Shown: piece after piece, positions 34,201 through 45,209 of the stretch
Layout: each line of letters starts with the position of its first letter
How positions within the stretch are numbered: the stretch's first letter is position 1
Assembly (NCBI RefSeq): GCF_021976095.1
Contig: NW_025813481.1
Location: 292,501 to 356,500, forward strand
DNA: 64,000 nt
Direction of reading: 5' to 3'
Source of the DNA: Xenia sp. Carnegie-2017
Taxonomy: Eukaryota > Cnidaria > Anthozoa > Malacalcyonacea > Xeniidae
The notes under the pieces: generated by a model
Databases searched by the model: none
What the model was told of the DNA's origin: nothing
What the model saw: the letters and a program-made list of their open reading frames with translations, nothing else
Made by a program: the position numbers and the translations under genes

Positions 34201-37200
34201 GAAATAACTTTCTCGATAGCGTAGTCGATTTTAAGAACATTTGCAATATATCTCATTTTAGGTCACTTTCGGTGAAGAGTCACCTGAGCCCTATTTACAC
34301 GACATAAACCTGTGTTTAACCGAGGATAATTTTTTTGCATGTAAACACCACTTACCCAGGTTTTACCTTGGTTAAACTCAACCGATCTCAAGAGGTAGGT
34401 TGAGTTTATCCTAGGTCAAACCTGGGTTAGTAGAGCTTACTCGCAAAAAAATAAACCTTTGTTAAGCCTGGGTTTATGTCGTGTGACTAGGGCTTTATTC
34501 TAGACCAAAAGCATATGAACATAAAATTTTCGACGCATGAAATTTTCCTAAATTTAACTTCTAAAGAAGTTATTTCCTGACCCTGACATAGGTACTTTAA
34601 TTGTTTATACATGCTGAATTGTATTGTTTTGGTATTATCTCTGGAGTGGAGACTTAAGAAATCTATAATGGTGAAAGTTGTCAGTTCATTTTTTACCTTC
34701 AACTCAAACTGCCGTTTTATTCTACAGAATACCTAGATATTGGTATTAGTTTGACGATGAAGGGACTTCGTTATTTACAAGAGAAACTCACAGATTCATT
34801 AAAAAATATTGCCGGTGATTTGACGGGTCAAATTACGGGCAATATAGACGAGTACAACACTGACGGTGTTAATGGTTTGCTTGACAATGTGGACACTGAT
34901 AAGGTCAGGGATATCGTCGAGGAAGCGAAACCAAAGCTCAATGATTTCATTGATGAGATGAAGAGGTTGATAAAGAAGTACACGGAGGTTGTTATCGATA
35001 AAGCTAAGGAGTTAAAGGAGGATATAGAAAGGGAGGTAAGAGGTTGATAAAGAAGTACACGGAGTTTGTTATCGATAAAGCTAAGGAGTTGAAGGAGGAT
35101 ATATAGAGCGAGGTAATAGATTTATTGACGATTTCATTTCAAAAAAGATTTTAACGCAGTCGTCTGCAGATAGTTTTCTTGTCTCTTTTGAGACCTCGTG
35201 AAAATGTTTTTCAGTACGAATCTCACCGACAGTAAATACGTAACGCATATATTGTTGTTTGAGGTTGACAGTGCGCAGAAAGATATAAAAAGTATTGGGA
35301 AAAAGGTAGCTAAACAGGCTAAAAATACGGGTAAAAATATTGCGAACAAGGCCAAAACTGTTGCCATGGATACTGTGTCTAAAGCGAAAACTGCTATCAC
35401 GAATGCCACGAACAAATTGAAGGATGCTGGGATGAAAACGTTTAATACAGCACAAGAGACTGGAAAGAATGCCGTCAATGAAGTTAAAGATTCTGCCAAG
35501 GATGTCGTTGATAAGACAAAGAAAAGTGGCATAGATGCTGTGGATAAAAAAAGGAAAAGTGTCATGGATGCCATGAGTAAGGCAAAGACAAGTGGCGTGA
35601 ATACTTTTGGTGAGTTTAGATGGTGTGTACAAAATAGTATTATCTACAGAAGGTAGAACTCAGACTATTTAGTGAGTTTAGATAGTGTACACAATATTAT
35701 TATCTACAGAAGGTAGAACAAAGACTGTTTGGTGAGTTTAGATAGTGTACACAATAGTATTATCTACAGAAGGTAGAACTCAGACTGTTTGGTGAGTTTA
35801 GATAGTGTACACAATAGTATTATCTACAGAAGAAAGAACTCAGACTGTTTGGTGAGTTTAGATGGTGTACACAATAGTATTATCTACAGAATGTAGAACA
35901 AAGACTGTTTGGTGAGTTTAGATAGTGTACACAATAGTATTATCTACAGAAGGTAGAACAAAGACTGTTTGGTGAGTTTAGATAGTGTACACAATAGTAT
36001 TATCTACAGAAGGTAGAACAAAGACTGCTTGGTGAGTTTAGATAGTGTACACAATAGTATTATCTACAGAAGGTAAAACTTAGACTGTTTGGTGAGTTTA
36101 GATTGTGTACACAATAGTATTATCTACAAAAGGTAGAACAAAGACTGCTTGGTGAGTTTAGATAGTGTACAAAATAGTATTATCTACAGAAGGTAGAACT
36201 CAGACTGTTTGGTGAGCTTAGATGGTGTACACAATAGTATTATGTACAGAAGGTAGAACTCAGACTGTTTGGTGAGTTTAGATTGTGTACACAATAGTAT
36301 TATCTACAGAAGGTAGAACAAAGACTGTTTGGTGAGTTTAGATAGTGTACACAATAGTATTATCTACAGAAGAAAGAACTCAGACTGTTTGGTGAGTTTA
36401 GATAGTGTACACAATAGTATTATGTACAGAAGGTAGAACTCAGACTGTTTGATGAGTTTAGATGGTGTACACAATGGTATCTACAGAAGAAAGAACTTAC
36501 ACTGTTTGGTGAGTTCAGATGGTGTACATAATAGTATTATCTATATAGAAGAAAGAACTCAGACTGTTCACTTTTTGGCTTAGATTTTTTATCAACTTGC
36601 GCTGTAAGCTTCGAAATTTTGAAGTGAAAATCAAACGAATATAATATGGCGTGAAATTTGGTGCAATTAATCGAATTATTTTATATGAATTGTTTTATTT
36701 TAGTCTATAGTCATTTTAACTATCTAAAGTTTAGACTGAATATCTGTATTGTGACAATTTTCTATTATTGTTTGTTAAGATCAGGCAAAAGATGTGGGAA
36801 TGGGAGCGTTTGGTAACTTACAGACCGCTGGCAACAATGTTTTTGGACAGGCGAATAACCTGGGAATGGGTGCTTTTGGTAAGCTCAAACAAACAGGAGC
36901 GAGTGTATTTGGTAACGTGCAAGGATTTGGCCAAGGAATGTTTGGAAAGGTGATTGCAGTATTGATTGAGTCTTGAAGCATATTTTACTAAACATTAAAA
37001 TGTCGACCTTTTTTGCCGTTGCACCCTGTATTATACAACAATTTTCATACAAGAGAATGGCCACCAACGTCGTGATATTTTTGCCTTTTCTTTTTTTTTC
37101 AATTATATACCGACCTAATTTTTTCTTTCATTACTTAAATCTTAAAAATTTATGTCGAAGCGATAGTTTTGGGTGTTAAAATCATTCGCCTTAATAACCT

Positions 37201-37445
37201 AGTTTTTATTTTTCCCTTTTTTCAGCTCAGCGATGCAGGAATAAAATTGTTGTCCAAAGTTAAAGCTGCCAAACCAGAACAAGTGAAGGAAATGCAGCAG
37301 ATCTACACGCTTCAGCAACTCAAGCAGATTAAACACATGCAGTAGTTACGTATGAAAGAAGATATACAATGGCAAAAGTTGGAGGAAATTAATGATGAAG
37401 TCGAGGAAAGGAGGAGGATGGTAATGGAGAAGACTAAAGTGAAAG
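27798..37445 (+). CDS. Multi-exon lectin-like protein: NAT repeats, discoidin, fucolectin, helical repeats
   Basis: Exons proposed: ~27798-28304, 29158-29412, 29751-29875, 29965-30115, 30410-30513, 30792-31104, 31845-31985, 32065-32184, 32375-32579, 32868-32965, 33310-33330 (7 codons), 33788-33863, 34728-35035, 35279-35609, 36780-36949 and 37226-37345. Splice phases agree throughout. Order of parts: ~18 NAT repeats; an F5/8 C (discoidin) domain (CNQYLGISNMRL, TQGRSDSDNWVTAYNISYG, VFKGNKDRNS, MRVEAIGC); a fucolectin-type domain (VNVAK, YPWLRIDLRRPYYVKELFI, CGNNSVGRYVNI, LALCEV); Gly-Gln-rich segments; LEA-like amphipathic helices (KAKTAITNATNKLKDAG); GMGAFG repeats; a coiled-coil tail. Carbohydrate or surface binding is likely for the first half. 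Oddities: frame shifts near 30,420 (A run), 30,940 (GAGAG) and 32,450 (GGG), and an in-frame TAG at 37,343 after which coil-like coding continues to 37,445. It is either a young pseudogene or contains sequencing errors. No signal peptide exon was found. Confidence 0.65.
30091..30240 (+). repeat. Tandem copies of an exon-intron junction (~37-40 bp unit)
   Basis: The end of the 29,965-30,115 exon, GGTTGTCATCCTGATGCTG followed by GTACGT, is repeated about three more times in the intron (near 30,138, 30,175 and 30,211). Two of the copies keep a GT at the junction position. Confidence 0.8.
31644..31670 (+). repeat. GTTT microsatellite in an intron
   Basis: About six GTTT units lie in the intron before the 31,845 exon. 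Confidence 0.85.
34287..34494. mobile_element. MITE with ~25-bp inverted ends inside an intron
   Basis: The ends AGCCCTATTTACACGACATA and, reversed, AGCCCTAGTCACACGACATA bracket about 208 bases. An inner inverted pair (AACTCAACC / GGTTGAGTT) extends the foldback. No coding sequence. It sits in the intron before the 34,728 exon of the lectin-like gene. Confidence 0.75.
34961..35115 (+). repeat. Tandem duplication covering the end of an exon and its donor
   Basis: The last ~75 bases of the 34,728-35,035 exon, with the GAG|GTAA junction, are repeated directly after the donor (35,038-35,115). The repeat has a few changes, including an in-frame TAG, and again ends in GAG followed by GTAATAG. Confidence 0.85.
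35610..36570 (+). repeat. 60-bp tandem array starting at a 5' splice site
   Basis: About 16 units with period exactly 60 until about 36,470, then slightly shortened units. Each unit carries TGTTTG-GTGAGTTTAGA, copying the real donor of the 35,279-35,609 exon (TTTTG-GTGAGTTTAGA). The array fills most of the intron before the 36,780 exon. Confidence 0.95.
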
Positions 37446-38339
37446 GTGCGTTTCAATGAAATTTTTACTCCGCTTGCCTTTTCATAGTATGTCGTTTGAA
37501 AGGAAGTTAACTTATTTATGATTTCCAAAACGAAAATCTTGTGAAAGTTTGTGTTGAACAGTGTTTTTTCCGATGTGGAAAATTGCTGTGTTAGGGTGCT
37601 CTTTTGTAAAAGGCAGATAATCCCAGTTTTCTTGAAGTTTGTCTCGATGCTATGTTTTTATCGGAGCAACAGCTGTTAAGTGTTTTGCTAATCCAAGGCA
37701 AGGATGGATGCACTATGGTTTTGAAAGAGGTTCCTCTATTTTGGATTAGATTTCGGTGGCCATTTTTTCTAATCGTATGTCAAACTTCTTTTGTTGAGTT
37801 TGTTTTTGTTTAATTGTTTGGTATATTAGTATTTTCTCTCCCCAATCTCCTAAATCTATTCCTCATCCTACGGTGTTTTCTCTGTTATTGTTCCTCCTAT
37901 TGATTCAGTTTGAAAGGGTGTGCTGATTCGTTCTATAAGAAAATTATTGTTGTCAACTTAGCCTTATGTGGATTAGTTTTTCATTACAGATACAGACTAA
38001 GAATTTCATTCTGTTAATGAAGACTTGTGGTATCTCGGCTTAAACCTAAAGTGTACTAAAGTAATTATATTTATCAAAGTTATTGTGAATTATGAGACAA
38101 TATTTATATTTGTGTACTCTGTCCAAGAGCTTAGTATCAATCATGATAAAAACTAAAGTTGAACATTTTTAGAATGTAGTCATAATTTTTACCGGAATTA
38201 GTAGTGCCTACGATAAGATAATGGCATTCGGGCATCATCCAATGGTGGCGCTTTGATTTTTTAGCGGTCGGTGGCTCGAAATTTATGAGTGCTATTATCA
38301 TATAACAACATCAGACTAACAGACTAATTTTTTCTGCAT
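37446..38339. other. Intergenic, no gene recognised
   Basis: AT-rich. A donor-like GTGCGT closes the preceding coil-coding stretch at 37,445, so a further exon of the lectin-like gene might exist, but none could be identified here. Confidence 0.4.
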
Positions 38340-40260
38340 CTATATAGTACTGCCATAAAAATGGAACCTGCAAGCGCACCTCCAGTCGAGCCAGTAGACG
38401 TTCCTAGATCAGTACAATGGATATATCCGGATTTAAAACGTGAATAGGAATACCAAGGGGTAGAAGACTTCTTTCACCCCGTTCATCAATCGAAACGAGC
38501 AACTTTCGCCTTGTTCGCATTTCAAACATTGAGGCAGAGCTTCGCCAAGAGCGTGACGCTCGTCATAAGCTGCGTAAGAAATACACGCGCATTATTTCGA
38601 CACTCGACACCTTATCTGCTGCATCGAGTGCCTTTACAGTCGTGACAGGAACTGGAGGTATTGCTCTCACCCTATCTGCACGCTACCTCACTCTATCAAG
38701 GGCCTAAAGGAGATATTGGAGCCACAGGGCCTCAGGGGCCTTCAGGACGTCAAGGACCTCAAGGACAACCAGGAGCTGATGGGCTTAAAGGAGACCAAGG
38801 AGATCAACCTGTTTTGAACTCTCCTACTGGATTTTACCCTCCCAGTATGAGCGGAGGAAATGTAACTTTAGTAACGTTTCCTACTGGAAAAACACTCGAA
38901 AATAATAAAATAGCATTATTAAACATTTGGTTTGAACGGTCTCAACACGAGTGATTCAACATTAGATCTACTGTGTTTGAACAAAATTGGGGGCCTTGTG
39001 TTAGTTTCGTACATGATAACACTAACAAATTGATGTCACATGTTAGTACAATACCCATTAACTGGACGCGAAGATATCAGGTACACTATTTAGAGTATTC
39101 TTAATTCTAAAACAATAAATTTTCACTTTATATTTATAGTGTTTATCACTTCAGTTGTGTTTTGTCACACAAACATTAAAATGTCTAACGCAGCTGAAAT
39201 TTCGGTTCATGAATTTAAATCAACAAACGATCTCTTTCGCCAAGCATTAGAAGTATACTTACGACGCAATAGAGAGAAAAATTTTGAAAAATTTCAACTA
39301 GTATATAATTCCAATGCTGAAAAAATGGTCATATCTTCTTGGAACTATTCAGACGTAGATAAACCTACGCGTGAAGCTCTCGAAGCTTTGTTACGTCCGG
39401 CAAAAAGACAACACCGCCCGTGGTGTGAAACATCATAGAAGACGTGAAAAACATAAAAAACGACTAGAAATTCCAGTAGATGTGTACACTCAAGTTGGTG
39501 CTTCAATCGCTGGAAAAAGGCGTTCAGATTGGACCAATGTCGCGATGTATGAAAAAGGTGCAACAGATTCTTTTACAATCACCATCGAAACCGCTGGATT
39601 CTACGGAATATATCATTAAGTGGAAAATGTTTTACAAATGCAGGAGCGCTACGAGTACTTCAAACTCCTAGCAAATTACTTGTCTTAAGTAAAACAAAAA
39701 CACATCGTATTGATGATATTAACTCTGAATGTAGTTATAGCGTCTTTATAGATGTAGACTTACCTGCTGATGCAGCATTAATTGTTCAACAGATGGGAAC
39801 TGCTAGAGTAATTATCACACTCACTATAGAAAGCATCTTACCCGAATCTTCAACGGTTCTTTGACGAAGATTTGCTACAGGAAGTGCTAGATGATTCCGA
39901 AGGCTTTCCTTCGCTTTTTTGTTCATTATCTAGAACCGAATAAGAACACTTCACGTTTGGCAAAGGGGGTGAGCCAACCTCTGAAGGTGTTGGAGCTACT
40001 TTAAAATCTTTTTTAGACGTTTTAGACATTTTACTTACTGCACTTAGAAATCGATGTGTGTTGTTGTTTATTAACGATTAGTCTCATATATTCCCATATG
40101 CAGCTTCCCAACCTACAGAATTTGTTATAACAGGTGGTCTTATTTCGACTACATCATTAGGCCTAATAAGTCTGCGCTTACATTGTTCCGGAAGAGGTGT
40201 AGGTGGAGCTACATTAGTACGCTTTCTTGATGTAGATGCAAGTGCATGAGTCTAATGTGT
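38340..40260. mobile_element. Compact virus-like or mobile fossil of unknown family
   Basis: Short, tightly packed coding stretches on both strands and no introns. Parts on the plus strand: a segment with a charged helix and a hydrophobic Gly/Thr-rich stretch, running into a collagen-like run (GPQGPSGRQGPQGQPGADG, 38,700-38,810); an ORF from 39,181 (MSNAAEISVHEFKSTNDLF); and a beta-rich-looking stretch to about 39,865. Parts on the minus strand: two small Pro/Ser/Lys-rich ORFs (39,850-40,029, and about 40,084-40,250). The strands converge near 39,860. Collagen-like and convergent dense genes recall small DNA-virus-like elements, but no polymerase, integrase, ATPase or capsid motif was recognised. 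The copy looks broken, with several disruptions, and has no clear terminal repeats. Confidence 0.45.
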
Positions 40261-41600
40261 TTATTCTTCTATGCATGTATCTATTGTATGTATCTTGCTT
40301 CTAGTAACAATCTAGTATGTAATTTTAAATGTTCTTCTCTTTGTCTTATTATTATATTATTCAATTTTTTCTCTCTTTCTCTTCTTTCCTTTTGCTCTTG
40401 CCTTTTGGATTCACAATTCATCTTACCACGTACCCTACTTTACAATACTCTCTAAATAATAGACCCCGACGGCCAGCCGCGGGGGCGCTGGGGGTGGGCT
40501 GGCCGTTTTTGGCTCCAGCCGTTGTCCAGGTTTTGACCTTCGCTGTCTTGTGATTTTTGTGCTTCTTGTAATTATAATATATGCTTTTTCTTTCTTTATA
40601 TATATCTTTCTGACATACACAGTAAATACGTACGCGAACTAGGGCTGGGGCGCTTAGATTTGCGTATACTAGGTCTAAAGGTGTGAGGTGCGCTAGCGGC
40701 AATGCTTTATATACTACTCAACATCAGTTGAGCAAATTGCAGTCGCACTTGAAGCCATTGTGTCTTACACGAATACAAAACAGAAATTTGAGAGCAAACA
40801 CAACAGAAAATTACTACCGACAATGATCTCGTAATTTGATAATCACTAACCGCTGTACTCGTATTAAAAGGTCGAATAATTATAACCTCCTCCAAATTTA
40901 AAATAGTGGGTGTTCCACTATAAAAACAGCAGATTTGAGCATGCACCAAGTCCCTTAGCGAACCAGAATACAAAAATTCTTATATAGTATTGTATTGTAT
41001 GTTACGTCCTCTGAAGATAGGCGGAATACGTGGAGAAATCGCGTGAGTATACATTGAAATGTGCGAGAAAAGACAGTTGCTAGGTTACAAGACAAATCTT
41101 GAGATTGTGCGATATTACGATTACGAACCACCGAATAAAAGCGTGAAAATAAACGAATAAAACATAATATTACAATTTGTTTGTGAAAAAATATTCATCT
41201 CATCTCCAAATACAATATCTATTATTCTTTGGGAAATTTCTACTCCTGCAGGGCGGCAGTAGCGGGACGCCACTGAAGACTTGAACAACTAGGCATTAGA
41301 TCCATCGTTAAATACAATATCATGGGACAACCAAATTTTGACTGTATTGGTCTTTTTTGTTTTAATAATCTAAATTAATTTTTTTAATAAGACACAAATC
41401 ACTAAATAAAAGAATATTTGAATGATTTCTCAGAGAAAAAAAATACACTCATCTTAGCTCCAGTTGTTAAAAAAATCAGGCAGATAGGTGACATTTGGGT
41501 AGTCTGCATGCTTATTGACCAGTTACCTCACAGTTTCATGCACGGTATTGTGAATATACAGTAGAGTTACTGCATTAAATTTTGTTGTACAACGCGCACA
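40261..41600. other. Intergenic with dispersed repeat DNA
   Basis: No supported gene. The stretch 41,130-41,280 resembles 11,290-11,460, including TTGTTTGTGAAA and the TCTACT...GGCAGTAGC(G)GGACG segment. Confidence 0.5.
40469..40506. repeat. GC-rich perfect 10-bp hairpin
   Basis: ACGGCCAGCC and GGCTGGCCGT flank an 18-base G-rich loop, followed by TTTTT. This GC-rich island is unlike the surrounding AT-rich DNA and lies just beyond the compact fossil at 38,340-40,260. Confidence 0.8.
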
Positions 41601-43046
41601 TTACAAACCAAGAGAGAAACATTATCATACATGCCAAGAACTCATGCCTCATTCACAACCAACAACCATGGCAAAGAAATACAACTCCACATTCGACGTG
41701 ACAATGGGCAGCTTCGACGGCGCCGAAACATGCGAACTCGTAGGAAGCTATCTACTCTCACAACTGCAACACATCATTACTAACATAGGACTCTATCGCG
41801 ACGACGGACTAGCCATTACTAAAGCAACACCTAAAGAAACAGAAAAATTAAAGAGATATGCTGCGTATTTAACAACAACGGATTGCGTATCACTATCGAA
41901 GCTAACAAAAGTCATTAACTTCCTCGACATTACGTTCGATCTAAAGAATTCTTCCCATCGACCTTACACTAAGCCCAACACCTCTTTGCAATACATCCAC
42001 CACGAAAGCAACCATCCTCAAGCATTACAAAGAACATACCCGATACCATTAACAAACGCCTTTCATCCTTATCATCCGACAGAGCATCATTCGACCAAGC
42101 AATCCCTCCATACCAAAAAGCACTTGACGAAAATGGATATCATTACACGCTGAAATATGACCCAAACGCTACTACGAAACGGAAAAACAGACTTAGAAAT
42201 AACATACTCTGGTACAACCCACCATACAGCAAGAACGTCAGCACAAACATCGGCTACAAATTCATTTCACTAATTGACAAGCACTTTCCCATAGACCACA
42301 AACTCAGAAAACTATTTAACCGCAACACAATTAAATTAAGTTACAGCTGCATGAACAATATGGAACATATTATTAATAACCATAACAAACGCATATTGAG
42401 AGAACCTGACAATACTAATGACACCATCAATGACAAAATACACAAACAAAACATGCAACTGCCGTCAAAACAAAACTGCCCACTTAACGGAAACTGCCTA
42501 CAATCATCTGTCATCTACCAAGCAACTGTTAAACGTTTAGACAATAACACAACTGAGACCTACATCGGACTTACAGAAAACGAATTTAAGACTCGACACA
42601 GAAACCATACCTCTTTTCGCCACAAAAAACTAAGAAACTCCACCGAACTCAGCAAACACATATGGACACTAAAAGACAACAACATCGCTCACAATATCTC
42701 ATGGAACATCATCACTCACAGCAAACCGTACAACAGCGCCAACAAAAGATGCAACCTATGCCTGAAAGAAAAACTCTTCATCACCTACCAACCACAACTA
42801 TCATCACTCAACAAACGTAACGAACTTATCTCCTCTTGTCGCCATAGACACAAAGCACTTTTATGTAATTTGTAATCGAACACTCAATATATTATGTAAT
42901 TCTATCTCAATTTTTAACCTAACTTCCTCTTGTATATATATCTAGCACATGCTTTGTATTCATATAATATTATCCCCTGAAGAGTGAGAAATCACGAAAC
43001 AGGCTTGTCGGGATGAAATTGTAGTTTTTGTGTATTTTCTTTTTCT

Positions 43047-43080
<34 letters not shown>
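41600..43080 (+). mobile_element. Penelope-like element, second family, 5'-truncated
   Basis: The frame at 41,644-42,153 holds the reverse-transcriptase core TFDVTMGSFDGAETCELVGS and the catalytic GLYRDDGLAI, followed by INFLDITFDL. A second frame at 42,351-42,875 ends the element with a Cys-rich NCPLNGNC linker and a GIY-YIG nuclease (VIYQATV, TYIGLTENEFKTRHRNH). The N-terminal reverse-transcriptase part is missing and the frames are disrupted, so the copy is inactive. A hammerhead ribozyme follows the coding region and an AT microsatellite closes the element near 43,050-43,080. Confidence 0.9.
42972..43014 (+). ncRNA. Minimal type I hammerhead ribozyme
   Basis: All core parts are present and pair: stem I ATCCC (42,972-42,976) with GGGAT (43,010-43,014); box CTGAAGA (42,977-42,983); stem II GTGA/TCAC with a GAAA loop (42,984-42,995); GAA (42,996-42,998); stem III ACA/TGT with loop GGCT (42,999-43,008); cleavage-site C at 43,009. 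The short stem III and a position just after a Penelope-like GIY-YIG frame match the minimal hammerheads known from Penelope-like retroelements, where they are thought to process element RNA. Confidence 0.92.
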
Positions 43081-43081
<1 letters not shown>

Positions 43082-43099
43082 AAAATTGGTAACCCAGGC

Positions 43100-43400
43100 A
43101 TATTATGATAATGATGAGGATTCTCTGGATTTGTTTTAAATTTTTTAAAAAAAAAATTAAAAACAAAATTTAAAAATCAAAAAACAAAAATTAAAAATTA
43201 AAAATAAAAAAACCCATGGCAACGCATTTCACCCCATCCAATCACATTAATCCACCCACTAATCCAATTAGACGCTCTAAACGTCTCCAAGCTAAAAGCA
43301 CGTGTAAATAAATATCCTCATTCTGATGAAGGCTCGAAGCAACGAGTCGAAAGCTCAATAAAAAATTTAAAACAAATCCAGAGAATCGTTATCATTACCA
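43100..43400. mobile_element. Short element with ~40-bp inverted ends and a hammerhead-like core
   Basis: AATGATGAGGATTCTCTGGA...TTTTAAATTTTTTAA (43,110-43,150) is the inverse of 43,355-43,395. Inside are A-rich runs and, at 43,323-43,352, CTGATGA, a 6-bp stem (GGCTCG/CGAGTC) and GAAA. One unpaired A after CTGATGA and no clear stem I or III make ribozyme activity doubtful. It is probably the terminal part of another Penelope-like family. Confidence 0.5.
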
Positions 43401-45209
43401 TATATATATATATATATATATATCTCAATCTTCACTTGTGGTGATAGAGTAATGGGCGAATAAAACATCCCTTTTATAAATAGTTGTTTTAAATAATAAA
43501 GTAGAGACTTTATCGTGGTGAAAAATCTGAAAATAGTTCTAAAGATAGCAAATACCACAGTGAATGGTAAAAGTAATTTAATAAGTTGATAGCTCTTAAA
43601 AGAACAGTTTTAAGTTATGTCGTTGTGTCGTTTAATTTAGAACTATTGGGTTAGTGCTCTTTACTTAAAACAATTGTTTTAAGAACTATCAACTTATTAT
43701 ATCACTTTTACCATTCACTATGGTGTTTAATATCTTTAGAACTATTTATAGTTGTTTTAGTTTGTATGTAGCCATCGCCTCGATGAATTTTTCCTTGCTG
43801 AAATAATCAATCAGACTGTGTAAGATGTTATCTGAAGAGTTGAACGTTGAGGGATAACGTTGAACACTGTTTCGCATGTCCACGTAGATAATAAAAACTT
43901 TAAAATGCAGGCAGTTGAGAGAAAACAAAACAAATTTTTGTTCTCTTTGAAAGGACAGAAGGGGATTTTAAGGAATTTTTTGAACTATGGTGATTCAGTT
44001 CGTGTATGAGTGAATGCGTGCTTCCTATACTATAAAGATATCAACTGTTGAAGTTGATGTAATAATTTGTGACTTGCTCACAGCTACATTTTCTCCTTTC
44101 GTTTTTATTTTTCTATGTAATATATTTATATATATAAAAACTGACAGAAAATTATTTCATATAGTTTATGTTGTTCATATCCCTCCCATCCCGCCCATAA
44201 ATTCCTGCATTTGTCTGGCGGAGACGGTTTGTACATAATTTTATTACAACTATTTTTCTGGCACGTTTCTATACATTATAAATTATGTTAAATTCTCATA
44301 AGAGACTTAACCGCAATTTGAAGTTAGACTTCCCTTCCGTGAAATACTGCTTTTGAGCATTTGGAGACGTGTGACCTACTAAGTCTTCATTGTACGTGTA
44401 AGTTTCTTATCATTCCTCCATTCTGCTTTACCATCAATCATTGTTGCCCAAAATAATCACGTTGTGTTATAAATGGGCAGTTTTGTAGCAGCGCTTTTTT
44501 GATTGCAACAGTGACACAAGAATAACTCAGAGTAGATGGATGTTGTTGTGTAAATTAGTGTAATCTGTATCTACATTTTTTTAGATCATAATTCTTTCAA
44601 AATGAAGATTTTTAGCATAGTACACGTAAATAATCACAAACAATTCTAACCCCCCTTTCTCCTCCGATAGCGTGGCTGTACTTTTACAGTTTGCTGAATT
44701 ATTTCAAAATTTTCTTAATTATTGAAGAGTTTGAACTCGTTCCCGGCCTTCAAGACGTAGAGCACACGGTATGTATGCTCGTTATAAATGATCTTCAGAG
44801 TGTCCCAAAAAGCCCAGTACAAAAAATTACGTATGTAATAAATTGAAATCTGCAATAATACAATAGTCTGCAATTCTTGACTTGCAATTCAGCCATGTTG
44901 GTGGTCTGATACAAAGAATATTTTATCAGTGTTATTGTTGGCACCAGCCGACGCGGGCGAGCAACATTGTTTAATAAATCTCAAGAGAATGGTTGCAAGT
45001 CAAGAATAGTTATTTGTTACGCCAGTTTAATTTAGTCGCACTCTATGTTTTTTCATAGTCGATGCAACGTATCGAAAATATGACCGTATTTTGGTCGCAG
45101 TTATTACTCAGTTAATGTCACTTTCATTTTAAGAAGCTTTTGAGGCAAAAATCAGTGTATGATATTAGTACTGTTTTGCGTTGACTAATACTTCGCAAAC
45201 TCAATCAAA

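Noticed and set aside
35081-35632. Two long minus-strand ORFs
   Set aside because: They are antisense shadows of the well-spliced plus-strand helical exon 35,279-35,609.
41008-41050. CTGAAGA followed by GAGAAATC, hammerhead-like
   Set aside because: The bases between the boxes do not form stem II and no flanking stems pair.
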